Assembly: GCA_964505215.1 (NCBI GenBank)
Contig: CAZDGU010000001.1
Span: forward strand, 310,001-374,000
Origin: Gracilimonas sp964505215
GTDB lineage: Bacteria; Bacteroidota; Rhodothermia; Balneolales; Balneolaceae
Length of the DNA: 64,000 bases
Direction: 5' to 3'
The notes under the pieces are model-generated. The model was not told where the DNA came from, did no database searches, and saw only the letters and a list, made by a program, of their open reading frames with translations. The position numbers and the translations under genes are program-made. Positions 26,348 through 34,792 of this stretch are shown one piece after another; positions within the stretch are counted from its first letter, which is position 1; each line of letters opens with the position of its first letter.

Positions 26348-27622
26348 TTAATTAAGTTCCAGTCCCATAGCGGTACGCAGAGCCACTTTAGCTTTCAGTA
26401 ATTTTATTTTATGGGTATAAAGAGACAGCCTTGCACGGTGAGCACCATTCAGCTCCGTAATATACTCCGTAGCCGTAATTACACCTTTTTCAAGCAGTTG
26501 AGCCTGTTCTTCCACCACATATTCTCTTTTGTTGATGATCTGCTGATCGCGAACTATGTTATCCTCCAGCATGGCTATTTCTTCTCTGATTTCACTTAGC
26601 TTTCCGCTGAGTTGCGTCTCAAAGGCAAGCTTGTCCTGAGAAATTTCCCGTTGCTTCAACTTCATGATTTCCTGCTCTTTATCTGCATTCAAAAAATCTA
26701 AAAAATTCCAATTTACGCGAAGGCCCACCATGTAGTAATCATGAAAATCATCATTTAAAAAGTTGAATCCGGGCTTCCCATACCCGGCTGTCCCAAAAGC
26801 AGAAACCGTGGGTATTTTTTTAGCAAAGGCTGCTTTTTTCTGTTGTGCAAACAGCTTGTTGCTCATATCAAAAAAGGCTATTTCCGGTCGCAGTATATTC
26901 CTAGTTTCCTCTTCCGATGTTTCTGAGACATTCGCTAACCCGAGCTTGGTATTTATGGGTATTTCCTCTCCAATCAGCTCTCCCAAAAGATGATAACCGG
27001 CGGCAATAGCCGAAGCTGTGGAAGCAGAATCTTGAGCTGAACCAAGTAATTCTGCTTCAATTACATACTGTTGGCTTTTTAAAAGCACTCCATTTTCTAC
27101 CTTTGAGCGTACATTTTTTAATCGCTCTCTAAGATTTTCTGCAAATAAATGTACGACCTTTTTTTGTTGCTGAGCCAGTAAAATCCCAAAGTAAACAGCA
27201 TCTATTTGCGCTCTAACCTGCTGCATATCCACTTCGGTACTTAATACCGACTGCTCCCCTTTTAATTCGGCCAGTTTTTTCTGAATCCCAACCGCCCCGC
27301 CGCTATAAATATTTTGATTCAGCTGAATCGTCGCTTCATATTGATCTTTACTAACCGCAGGCGGTGCAAGGCCTCCCGGTATTCCAAACTCCGTAACTTC
27401 AGACTGATAGCTCGCCTTTGCCTGAACGCTTACTTGGGGGAAATATGCAGAATGAGCAATTTGTTTATTCAAGCCTGCAATTTTATGCTGAATAGCTTTC
27501 TTCTGCCCCACCGGATAGTATTGCTCAGCTTGATTATAGCAATACTGCAAACTGATGGAATCGACCGGAGCTGTTTGTTGTGGAGCAGCAAAAAAAGCGA
27601 GGGCAACAAATAAGGCAGTCAT
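26348..27622 (-). CDS. TolC-like outer membrane efflux protein
   Basis: 424 residues with a signal peptide (A-L-A-F-F-A-A). It has two tandem outer-membrane-efflux repeats of alpha-helical character; the second ends in the family pattern A-T-E-Y-I-T-E-L-N followed by A-L-R-T-A-M-G-L-E-L. It forms the trimeric outer-membrane channel of this tripartite pump. Its ATG overlaps the stop of the TetR gene (ATGA), and the fusion-protein gene starts eight bases after its own stop. Confidence 0.9.
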   Translation of the reverse strand: MTALFVALAFFAAPQQTAPVDSISLQYCYNQAEQYYPVGQKKAIQHKIAGLNKQIAHSAYFPQVSVQAKASYQSEVTEFGIPGGLAPPAVSKDQYEATIQLNQNIYSGGAVGIQKKLAELKGEQSVLSTEVDMQQVRAQIDAVYFGILLAQQQKKVVHLFAENLRERLKNVRSKVENGVLLKSQQYVIEAELLGSAQDSASTASAIAAGYHLLGELIGEEIPINTKLGLANVSETSEEETRNILRPEIAFFDMSNKLFAQQKKAAFAKKIPTVSAFGTAGYGKPGFNFLNDDFHDYYMVGLRVNWNFLDFLNADKEQEIMKLKQREISQDKLAFETQLSGKLSEIREEIAMLEDNIVRDQQIINKREYVVEEQAQLLEKGVITATEYITELNGAHRARLSLYTHKIKLLKAKVALRTAMGLELN

Positions 27623-28239
27623 GATTTTTTGTAATTAAGTGCGGTTAAAATGAAGTCTGTCATAAACCACTTGCGGTCTTTCAGGAATTTCAAATATTCC
27701 TCGTCACTAAGCTGAAACAAGGCGGTAACCATTGTTTGGGCTATAAAAGGGAATAAAATTAAGCCGATAATACTGATGAGCACCTGGCGCGGATCTACGT
27801 TTTTCATATTTCCCTTGCTGATTTCTTCCTTAATCTGATCTGCAAAAGATTGAGGGGGATGAATATCCTGCGCTTGTATAAACCGCTGGAGTTCTTCGGG
27901 GTGATTATTCATTTCCTGAATGATGAACTGCACAACCACCGGATTTTCCTGCAAAAACTCATAATAGGCATCAATGAGCTTGGGTATTTTCTTATCTAAC
28001 CCAATTGGACTGCTAAGCACTTCAAAAATACTGGGAAAAAACCGGAGCATTTGTTTCTGAAATACGGCCCTGAAAAGCTTTTCCTTACTTCGAAAATAGT
28101 AATGGAGCATCGATTTATTAATCTTTGCCTCATCCGCAATTTGCTGCATTCTGGCTCCGGCATAACCATGATTTAAAAAAACGCGACTGGCTGCCTCAAA
28201 AATTTGTTCTTCGGTATTTTGTGAATCTTTTTCTTTCAT
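27619..28239 (-). CDS. TetR-family repressor of the efflux operon (CecR-like)
   Basis: About 206 residues from the ATG at 28239; an upstream TTG at 28275 is less likely. The N-terminal helix-turn-helix is typical: I-F-E-A-A-S-R-V-F-L-N-H-G-Y, then I-N-K-S-M-L-H-Y-Y-F-R-S-K-E. It is the first gene of the operon, the same arrangement as E. coli cecR-ybhGFSR, so it probably represses its own operon until an effector binds. Two related TTYCGTAAACA sequences lie upstream. Confidence 0.9.
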   Translation of the reverse strand: MKEKDSQNTEEQIFEAASRVFLNHGYAGARMQQIADEAKINKSMLHYYFRSKEKLFRAVFQKQMLRFFPSIFEVLSSPIGLDKKIPKLIDAYYEFLQENPVVVQFIIQEMNNHPEELQRFIQAQDIHPPQSFADQIKEEISKGNMKNVDPRQVLISIIGLILFPFIAQTMVTALFQLSDEEYLKFLKDRKWFMTDFILTALNYKKS

Positions 28240-28249
28240 ATCGTCAATT

Positions 28250-28332
28250 TGTTTCCGTAAACATACGCTATTCAACCATTCATTTCAACCACCTGGTTAA
28301 TTTTCTAATTTATCATCCTTATTTCGTAAACA
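28250..28332 (-). promoter_or_regulatory. Candidate TetR operator repeats
   Basis: TTCCGTAAACA (28253-28263) and TTTCGTAAACA (28322-28332) match at 10 of 11 positions and are 69 bases apart. The first sits in a TGTTT-nnnn-AAACA dyad (28250-28263) 11 bases before the repressor ATG. The link to the repressor is inferred from position. Confidence 0.4.
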
Positions 28333-28486
28333 AACAGGTTAAAAAGGTGGCTTTAATACTGCTTTAAAGCCTTAAATACCGGTTAAATAAATTCACATGT
28401 TCAACAGGAGCCATCGTAAATTCACGAAAAAGGTAGAAATGCGTATTCCATTACCGCAGGTTTTTAAGAAATGTGAATAATAAATA

Positions 28487-28527
28487 CGATTTATAAACCT
28501 TTATAAATCGGAACAAAGATAAATTTG
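28487..28527 (+). promoter_or_regulatory. Palindrome plus TAnnTTTG box upstream of azurin
   Basis: CGATTTATAAA and TTTATAAATCG form a perfect inverted repeat around CC (28487-28510). Ten bases later TAAATTTG (28520-28527) matches the Bacteroidota -7 consensus TAnnTTTG. No good -33 TTTG is seen. If the box is used, the azurin leader would be about 190 bases and the palindrome would overlap the promoter. Confidence 0.35.
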
Positions 28528-28725
28528 AACTATAAAAATGAGTATAGCAGTGCTTAAGGCCTTTAAAGCCACTTTATTGCTTACAATATCATTATCTAAA
28601 TCTTTGAATTGTATTATGAATATTTCTTCACAAAACATTCATAATACTTCCTTAGGTTTGGCACGATAAAACTTTAAACAGGTCGGTAACCCAATGCGGT
28701 GGCCGCATAAAAAAAACCAAAAACT

Positions 28726-29172
28726 ATGAGAACTCTATTATCAGTATTAGCAATTTTTGCGCTTGCATTTACATTTATAGTACAAGCTCAAGACGACAAC
28801 AAAGTAGAAATTACTATTGAAGGCAACGACAAGATGCAGTTCAATATGGATGAAATTAAAGTTGAAGCCGGCCAAACGGTTGTGCTGACGCTAAAGCACA
28901 CAGGTAAGCTTCCAAAAGCAGCTATGGGACACAACTGGGTACTACTTACACAAGGAACCAAAATTGCTGAATTTGGTGCTGCTGCCTCTAAAGCCGCTGC
29001 TAACGACTATATTCCTGAAGACACAGACCAAGTAATCGTTCACACCGAACTTATTGGTGGCGGTGAAGAAACAACTATCGAATTTACAGTTCCTGAAGCC
29101 GGCACATACGACTTCATTTGCAGTTTCCCGGGCCACTATGCCCTGATGAAAGGAAAATTCATTGTAGAGTAG
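28726..29172 (+). CDS. Azurin (type 1 copper protein)
   Basis: 148 residues with a signal peptide ending at V-Q-A-Q (about residue 22). The copper ligands are all present: H69 in G-H-N-W, then C132, H137 and M141 in C-S-F-P-G-H-Y-A-L-M. It is a soluble periplasmic electron carrier, possibly donating to a terminal oxidase or peroxidase. Monocistronic, followed by a strong terminator. Confidence 0.95.
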   Translation: MRTLLSVLAIFALAFTFIVQAQDDNKVEITIEGNDKMQFNMDEIKVEAGQTVVLTLKHTGKLPKAAMGHNWVLLTQGTKIAEFGAAASKAAANDYIPEDTDQVIVHTELIGGGEETTIEFTVPEAGTYDFICSFPGHYALMKGKFIVE

Positions 29173-29213
29173 TCGTTCTTTAGCATTTCTTAAAACGACT
29201 CATTTATACCCTG

Positions 29214-29249
29214 AACCCCGGATTGCCGAATGCCATCCGGGGTTTTTTT
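29214..29249 (+). terminator. Terminator of azurin
   Basis: CCCCGGAT (29216-29223) pairs with ATCCGGGG (29235-29242), followed by seven T. Located about 45 bases after the azurin stop. Confidence 0.92.
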
Positions 29250-29351
29250 ATGATTACGATATATTCATCTCACCTCAATCGAAGACACTTCTAATCTACT
29301 CCTTTCAATCGCTTTTATAGCTATCACAGTTTTGCTATTAATGGGAGAAAA

Positions 29352-29408
29352 CCTGTTAGGTTTTTAGTTGTATTGTTTTAAAAAGTATTTATTTCAAAAC
29401 CTAACAAG
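29352..29408. repeat. AACCT-type long hairpin repeat, copy 1
   Basis: CCTGTTAGGTTTT (29352-29364) is repeated inverted as AAAACCTAACAAG (29396-29408), 12 of 13 bases pairing around a 31-base loop. The arm is itself a quasi-palindrome (AACCT-GTT-AGGTT). Same design as 43837-43901 and 47285-47347. Confidence 0.65.
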
Positions 29409-29448
29409 AGATTTTTTATGCAAGAGAATATTAGAACTGTGTTTTACA

Positions 29449-31161
29449 CTATCCGATTTTAAACTTTAGCTCGTCTATTTTGGAAAGTATTTCATCCCGG
29501 TCCATCTCCCGGTATCGTTTGGGAAGCAGTGACTGTGACGTGCATTCAATAACAGCGCTTAGCGTTTGCAGTTCTACTTCCTCGGGGTAGGTTGGGGGGA
29601 GAAAGTCGGCCAGTGCTTCATCCAGAATTTCCGGTGTTACTTTATGCCCGCCTTGTGCTGCTGAACGGAATTTTGCGCGGGTCAGTGCGGCCTCCATATC
29701 TGCGCCGGAAAATACTTTAAACCCTTCTTCTATCACGGCAGGAATATAATCTTCCGTCATTTCCAGCCTGGTTTTTTTCTTCATGGCTTCAAAAAGCTCT
29801 ACCCGGTCTTCATTTGTGTGCGGGGGGAATAAAGCCAGATGTTCTTCCGCTCTTCCCTGTCTCTTTAAATCTACGGGCATCAGGTCGGGACGGGCGGTCA
29901 TCAGAAACCAAACAATACGACCTCGGTGTTCTGTATTGCTCATAAAAGTAGCTATTTGTGAAAACACCCGGCTCGAAACGCCGCTGTCGCCACTTGCGCT
30001 TCGGTCTCCCAGATATGCATCGGCTTCATCAATCATAACCGCAACGGGAGCCATAGCTTTAAGCAATGACAGTATTTTCTCCAGATTCCCTTCGGTCACC
30101 CCCTGCCACTGGCTTCTGAAGTTTTTGAGCTTAACCATAGGAATTCCCACTTCGCTGGCAAAACAGGTTACTAAAAATGTTTTCCCTGTTCCTACCGGCC
30201 CACACACCAAATATCCCATGGGCATTACGTCTTGCCGGCCGGCTTTAAGTGCTTTTACAGCCTGCCGTAAATGTGCCTTCACTTGTTTATGACCGGCTAC
30301 ATTATCGAGCGAGTACGGTGTTTCTACAAATTCTAATAACCCGTAGGCTTCGGCTTCAATAAGCTCTTTTTTAGTCTCAGAAAGTCCGTTAAAAGTGATT
30401 TTCTCCTTATTCTCCCGCGCATTGGAAAGCACACTGCGCAGATTCACAAAATTAAGTCCGGCCGTTTGCTGAGCCAGAATATCCACATCTACTTCCGAGA
30501 TTTCATTCCAGTTATCGGCATCGGTTTCGTAGATAATGAATTCTTTGCGATCACTTTCATTCGGGATATCTATTTTGATATCGTTAGTGTATGGATTTTG
30601 CACCAGCGTTTTGCTCAAATCAGACAAATTCTCGGTAATAAGCACGGTGGTGAAATCTGAGGCGAGAAACATGGGATCGTGCGCCCATCGTGATAAATAC
30701 ACCAGCGAGGTTCGGTCTTCATTTCCGGTTGAGGAGGCATCACTCATGGGAACAATGGTTTCTGCATAATCTATAATCAGCGCCACGCTTTTCTTTTGCT
30801 CTAAACGAAGCCTGAAATACTGCTCCAGCAGCGACATAACCCGAACCGGATCTTTGGGCATTTTCTTTGCAAACTCAGTGCCTATTAAACTGTCTCTGCC
30901 GGCAACAGCTTGGTTAAAATCCGCTTGTGATTCTTTATCTCGAAAATAAATACCGGATGCCCGGTCATAAAAAATTACAAAATCGCGGGCCCCAAAAAAT
31001 TCATCCGATAAAAAAGATTTCAATCGATGAAACTCAGCCTTTTTCTCGCTGTGCAAAGCCACCAAATCGTGCACATTCCCATGCAGAATAAACTGATTGA
31101 TGGTTCGGCTTAAATATTTTCGAGCAAACTCCTGTGCCCATGTCGGGTAATGGTCGAACAT
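29449..31161 (-). CDS. Two-lobed AAA+ ATPase (Ycf46-like)
   Basis: 570 residues. The C-terminal AAA+ module has Walker A G-P-V-G-T-G-K-T (321-328), Walker B V-A-V-M-I-D-E-A-D (373-381) and an arginine-finger region with R-Q-G-R. The sensor-1 position reads T-A-R-P-D where many relatives have an Asn. The first 280 residues look like a second, degenerate P-loop domain: a Walker-B-like A-L-I-I-D-Y-A-E near 127-134, but no Walker A. This double layout is that of the Ycf46 group. No signal peptide or membrane helix is seen. It is the last gene of a leftward run that includes PspA. Client unknown. Confidence 0.82.
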   Translation of the reverse strand: MFDHYPTWAQEFARKYLSRTINQFILHGNVHDLVALHSEKKAEFHRLKSFLSDEFFGARDFVIFYDRASGIYFRDKESQADFNQAVAGRDSLIGTEFAKKMPKDPVRVMSLLEQYFRLRLEQKKSVALIIDYAETIVPMSDASSTGNEDRTSLVYLSRWAHDPMFLASDFTTVLITENLSDLSKTLVQNPYTNDIKIDIPNESDRKEFIIYETDADNWNEISEVDVDILAQQTAGLNFVNLRSVLSNARENKEKITFNGLSETKKELIEAEAYGLLEFVETPYSLDNVAGHKQVKAHLRQAVKALKAGRQDVMPMGYLVCGPVGTGKTFLVTCFASEVGIPMVKLKNFRSQWQGVTEGNLEKILSLLKAMAPVAVMIDEADAYLGDRSASGDSGVSSRVFSQIATFMSNTEHRGRIVWFLMTARPDLMPVDLKRQGRAEEHLALFPPHTNEDRVELFEAMKKKTRLEMTEDYIPAVIEEGFKVFSGADMEAALTRAKFRSAAQGGHKVTPEILDEALADFLPPTYPEEVELQTLSAVIECTSQSLLPKRYREMDRDEILSKIDELKFKIG

Positions 31162-31268
31162 ATTTTCTACTTTAATTTTAGGATTTTAAAGCCGGTGATT
31201 TCTCAGATTCAGCTACACCGCCTTCTTTTATAGGTACAATTTCACCCCGGAAAATAGCGGGTGAACAA

Positions 31269-32546
31269 TTAATCAATCAGCACCATTTTTACGGTTTCAA
31301 TACGGCTGGGTGTGGCTTTGCTGATAATAAATTTCTTACCCACAATTACCACTTCCACATTTACCTTTGGACTACGCCCTAAATGATTAATAATAAAGCC
31401 TGATACTGTATCATAGCTGGAAGGTTCCACCGGTAAGTTAATTTTTTTGAATTCTTCAATTAACTCTTCAATTTCTACATTTCCGCTTATCACATAAGTA
31501 TCTTCAGAAAGGCGCTTCATTATTTCATCTTCCACATCGTACTCATCCTGAATATCGCCCACCACTTCTTCCAGCAAATCCTCGATGGTAACCATGCCGG
31601 CCGTACCGCCGTACTCGTCTAACACAATAGCTACCGACATATTTGATTGCCTGAACTCAGTAAGTAAGCTTTTAGATCTTTTACTGGAAGGAACCAGCTT
31701 AACCGGGCGTATAATTTCATTTAGTGTTTGGGGTGAATGGAAGAAATCATGGGCAAAAACAACACCGATTACGTCATCAATGGATTCTCTATACACAGGA
31801 AGTTTTGAGTAGCCCGACTCAATAAAAATGTCCAGCACCTCTTCAATGGGTGTTTCTTTCTCCACGGCTCTAATTTCAATACGGGGAATCATGGAGTCTT
31901 TTACTCTTTTGTTAGAAAGCTCCAGTACATTATGAAGGATTTCTGAGTCGTCTTCATCAATTTCTTCGCTGCCTCCGCTATCTCTCAGCTCTTTGAAAAT
32001 CATTTCCACATCTTGCCGCCTATAGTAATTTTCTACCACTTCCGCATTTTTCACCAATAATTTTATGAGAATGTTTGAAGAACCTCTCGATATTTCTATA
32101 AGAGGACGAAACAGGTAATAAGAAATTCTTAGCGGCACAGAAATTATGGCAACCATGTGATCGGCCAGCGCCCGAAAAATGGCTTTGGGCAATATTTCGC
32201 CAAATATCATAATTACCACAGCGGCAATTATGGTTTGTATAAGCAGTAATTGAAACTTTGATGGCATCACCCCAAACCACTCCAGAGAATATTTTTGTAT
32301 AGGCTCTACTAAAAATATTGCCATGAATGTGGCGTAAAGCACATTTACAATATTGTTACCCACCAATGTTGTAGTTAAGAAAGTCTCGGGCTTTCGAGTA
32401 AAAAACTCAATGGCATTGGAGGTAAAGCTGTCTTTTCTTGATGCGACCTCCAGCTTCAGCTTATTGGCCGTTACAAAAGCAATTTCTGAACCGGAGTAAA
32501 AACCGCTTAACAATATAGTAGCTACAATCAGCAGCAGTTCAATCAT
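31269..32546 (-). CDS. CorB/HlyC-type (CNNM) transporter with CBS and CorC domains
   Basis: About 425 residues: an N-terminal DUF21 domain with several membrane segments (G-F-Y-S-G-S-E-I-A-F), a CBS pair in the middle (K-D-S-M-I-P-R-I-E-I through V-L-D-E-Y-G-G-T-A-G-M-V) and a C-terminal CorC/HlyC transporter-associated domain. Relatives export magnesium or, as GldE, support gliding in Bacteroidota. The ATG at 32546 is chosen because AGGAG precedes it by seven bases; an ATG at 32564 lacks a ribosome site. Confidence 0.9.
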   Translation of the reverse strand: MIELLLIVATILLSGFYSGSEIAFVTANKLKLEVASRKDSFTSNAIEFFTRKPETFLTTTLVGNNIVNVLYATFMAIFLVEPIQKYSLEWFGVMPSKFQLLLIQTIIAAVVIMIFGEILPKAIFRALADHMVAIISVPLRISYYLFRPLIEISRGSSNILIKLLVKNAEVVENYYRRQDVEMIFKELRDSGGSEEIDEDDSEILHNVLELSNKRVKDSMIPRIEIRAVEKETPIEEVLDIFIESGYSKLPVYRESIDDVIGVVFAHDFFHSPQTLNEIIRPVKLVPSSKRSKSLLTEFRQSNMSVAIVLDEYGGTAGMVTIEDLLEEVVGDIQDEYDVEDEIMKRLSEDTYVISGNVEIEELIEEFKKINLPVEPSSYDTVSGFIINHLGRSPKVNVEVVIVGKKFIISKATPSRIETVKMVLID

Positions 32547-32636
32547 TTGGGCGCTCCTGAACATGTATAAGTTGTAGAGAGGATGGAAAAATTACTACCC
32601 GATGGAGGCTCGTCGTTCATATAATATATTTGATTC

Positions 32637-33416
32637 TTATTTGCCGGAAAAGTTAGCTTTTCTTTTTTCAAGAAAAGCAGCTGTTCCTTCTTTAAAATCA
32701 GCAGTACCGCATAATTCTCCAAATAATTTTGCTTCTGCATGATAACCATTCGTTGAGCCGGCCTCTTTAACCGCTAAAAGTGCATTTTTAACCGCAATCG
32801 GACCTTGTTTTAGAATGGTATTCAACATTTTTTTGGCATCTTCTATTGCTTCACCGTCCGCTAACTGATTTACCAAACCAATGGCTGCTGCTTCCTCCGC
32901 TTTAACCTGGCGGCCTGTCATTATGAGCTCTAATGCTTTTCCATGTCCGGCAAGCTTTGTAAGGCGCTGGGTTCCGCCATATCCCGGAATAAGCCCAAGG
33001 CTGACTTCCGGCAAGCCAAACACGGCATTTTCGGAAGCAATGCGGATGTGGCAGGCCATGGCTAATTCGCACCCACCGCCTAAAGCATAACCGTTTACAG
33101 CTGCTACAACCGGTATGGTCAAATCTTCAATTTTTTGAAATACAGCTTGTCCTTTCTGAGAAGTTTTTGCACCTGATTCAGAATCTAAAATGCTCAATTC
33201 TTTAATATCTGCGCCGGCAACAAATGCCTTTTCTCCGGCTCCCGTTATAATTAAGCCTTTGATTGTGTATTCTTCTATTATGGCTTCTAAAGCTTCATCC
33301 AGCTCGTCAAGCACGTGTGAATTGAGTGCATTCAGCTTTTTTGGTCGATTTACGGTAAGGGTACAAATTCCATTTTCATCTACTTCAGTAAGCAGCGTTT
33401 CGAAAGATGTTTTCAT
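32637..33416 (-). CDS. Enoyl-CoA hydratase/isomerase (crotonase family)
   Basis: 259 residues. The oxyanion-hole and CoA-binding segments A-G-A-D-I-K-E-L and N-G-Y-A-L-G-G-G-C-E-L are present, and the catalytic Glu region F-G-L-P-E-V-S-L-G-L-I-P-G-Y-G-G-T-Q-R-L matches 3-hydroxyacyl-CoA dehydratases. It probably acts in short-chain beta-oxidation or as crotonase. It begins three bases after the stop of the membrane coiled-coil gene, so it is probably cotranscribed with the PspA cluster, though a shared function is not evident. Confidence 0.92.
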   Translation of the reverse strand: MKTSFETLLTEVDENGICTLTVNRPKKLNALNSHVLDELDEALEAIIEEYTIKGLIITGAGEKAFVAGADIKELSILDSESGAKTSQKGQAVFQKIEDLTIPVVAAVNGYALGGGCELAMACHIRIASENAVFGLPEVSLGLIPGYGGTQRLTKLAGHGKALELIMTGRQVKAEEAAAIGLVNQLADGEAIEDAKKMLNTILKQGPIAVKNALLAVKEAGSTNGYHAEAKLFGELCGTADFKEGTAAFLEKRKANFSGK

Positions 33417-33419
33417 GAA

Positions 33420-34304
33420 TTATTCTCTGACTTTTTTAGCAGGTTTAATCCCAGTTTCTACTTCTTCAGAAAGATCGTCTAAAATAGAGCCAAGATCTAA
33501 ATCATTTTCCCATTCTGAGGTGTAATCCGGTAAAATATCTCCATCTAAATCATCAATAAGCTGTGAAGTTTCCTCCACTTCAGACAGCAGGTTGTCCAAC
33601 TGAAAACCCACTTCTTCGGGATTACTCATGGTCATAGATTGCTCATAAATATAGCGAACGGCATCTTCAATGGTTTCTAAGTGCGTTTCGCATACCAAAT
33701 ATTTTTCTTTTGCCACGTCAAACTTATTTAGCCGCTTTTTCATAATGGCTACCCTTCGGGCTTTAGTGCGCTTCAGCTTCTCTGATTCCAGTGTTTTTAT
33801 TTCTTCCACTTGGCGAATTACTTCTTCCTTTAAATTACTTTCCAGAGAGGTGTTCAGGTATAATTCGTAGCGTTTAATCAGGTCTAACAGAGTTAAATAA
33901 TTTCCCAGTAGCTCATCAATTTTCTTTGAGATATTTTCCAACAAACCCTGTGAACTGTAGGGCAGCTTCTCAAAGTTTTGCTGCACCAGCTTTGCCAAAT
34001 GCTTTAGCGTTAAAAATCGCTTTTTAGATTTATTATCCAACGCCTGAAACAGTTCCTTTTCATTATTAGCCGCGTGGCGTTCTCTCATTTTTTTAAGCTC
34101 CAGGTTTTTCCTGAAACGCGGCAGTTTGGGCACTATACCCAAATACATGAGCTCCAGACCAAATACTGTAGTTAGCAGCAGGCTCGGAACATCTCCCCAT
34201 CCCGTCATAAAAAAAGCCGTAAGGGTAGATACCAGAAGCACACCTAAATTAATAGGATTCATAAATGCTTCGCGCGTATAGTTAATATTCAGATCGTCAC
34301 TCAT
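33420..34304 (-). CDS. Membrane-anchored coiled-coil protein of the PspA cluster
   Basis: 294 residues, not recognised as a named family. Residues about 16-36 and 42-60 are two closely spaced hydrophobic helices; the rest is highly charged helix, largely coiled coil, with a basic middle (K-R-T-K-A-R-R) and an acidic tail (D-D-L-D-G-D, E-W-E-N-D-L-D-L). The topology suggests a membrane hairpin with a long cytoplasmic helical domain. Its ATG overlaps the stop of the upstream PspA-like paralogue (ATGA), so it is coupled to the PspA genes and is likely their membrane partner. Confidence 0.75.
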   Translation of the reverse strand: MSDDLNINYTREAFMNPINLGVLLVSTLTAFFMTGWGDVPSLLLTTVFGLELMYLGIVPKLPRFRKNLELKKMRERHAANNEKELFQALDNKSKKRFLTLKHLAKLVQQNFEKLPYSSQGLLENISKKIDELLGNYLTLLDLIKRYELYLNTSLESNLKEEVIRQVEEIKTLESEKLKRTKARRVAIMKKRLNKFDVAKEKYLVCETHLETIEDAVRYIYEQSMTMSNPEEVGFQLDNLLSEVEETSQLIDDLDGDILPDYTSEWENDLDLGSILDDLSEEVETGIKPAKKVRE

Positions 34305-34783
34305 TCGTTTGTTTCTGATTCTGATAGGGAGTCGGTAATATCTTTATTATCTTTTTTGGTCGATTTGGTTGAACCGATCGTTTTTTGGGCTTGAATTTCA
34401 TCAGCCTGCTTTTCAATTTCGTTATAAAGCATGCCCATTTCCGCTTTTACCTGCTGTAAGGTTTGCTTTGCTTTTTGCTTTTTCAGTTCGGTATCCAGTT
34501 CTTCTTGCTTTAGTTTGCTTCCGGGAGCAGAGGTCTCATCTTCCAGATTTTCCATGGCAACATCTAAGCGAGCTTCTACATGGGTTACCTGTTCGCGAAC
34601 TTTACCTAAGAAATGATCTACGCTTTCCAGCAAGTTATCGGCGTTCATGTTTTGAACGGCTTGTGATATCTTTTCTTTTTGCCGGGTGCGCTTCAGCTTT
34701 TCTTTTGCCTCTTTAATACGCCGATAATGATCTTTGTATTCTTCTTTGAGGCGCTGGCGTTCTTGTTCGCTTCTGGTACTCAT
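34301..34783 (-). CDS. Short PspA-like coiled-coil protein (paralogue of the PspA C-terminal half)
   Basis: 160 residues, soluble, almost entirely charged helix. Its central part E-A-R-L-D-V-A-M-E-N-L-E-D-E-T followed by V-K-A-E-M-G matches the neighbouring PspA at E-A-R-M-E-I-A-L-D-S-I-D-T-E-T and F-K-M-E-M-G, so the two appear paralogous. It lacks the PspA N-terminal amphipathic helix and first coiled-coil arm. It starts nine bases after the PspA stop and overlaps the next gene. It may cap or modulate PspA assemblies (inference). Confidence 0.7.
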   Translation of the reverse strand: MSTRSEQERQRLKEEYKDHYRRIKEAKEKLKRTRQKEKISQAVQNMNADNLLESVDHFLGKVREQVTHVEARLDVAMENLEDETSAPGSKLKQEELDTELKKQKAKQTLQQVKAEMGMLYNEIEKQADEIQAQKTIGSTKSTKKDNKDITDSLSESETNE

Positions 34784-34792
34784 GGTTTCATA

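Larger units (their letters stand above)
28240..28725. other. Divergent intergenic region between the efflux operon and azurin
   Basis: 486 bases holding the candidate TetR half-sites (28253-28263 and 28322-28332), a 24-base perfect palindrome (28487-28510), a TAnnTTTG box (28520-28527) and a small hairpin next to the azurin start (28694-28708, ATGCGG/CCGCAT). No gene seen. Confidence 0.6.

Noticed and set aside
28694..28708. ATGCGG-TGG-CCGCAT hairpin next to the azurin start as a terminator
   Set aside because: The adenine run follows it on the plus strand, so no U tract is made after the hairpin in either direction; it is more likely a 5' leader hairpin.
29783..30292. A 169-codon frame antisense to the AAA+ gene
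   Set aside because: It mirrors the Walker region of the AAA+ protein and has no features of its own.
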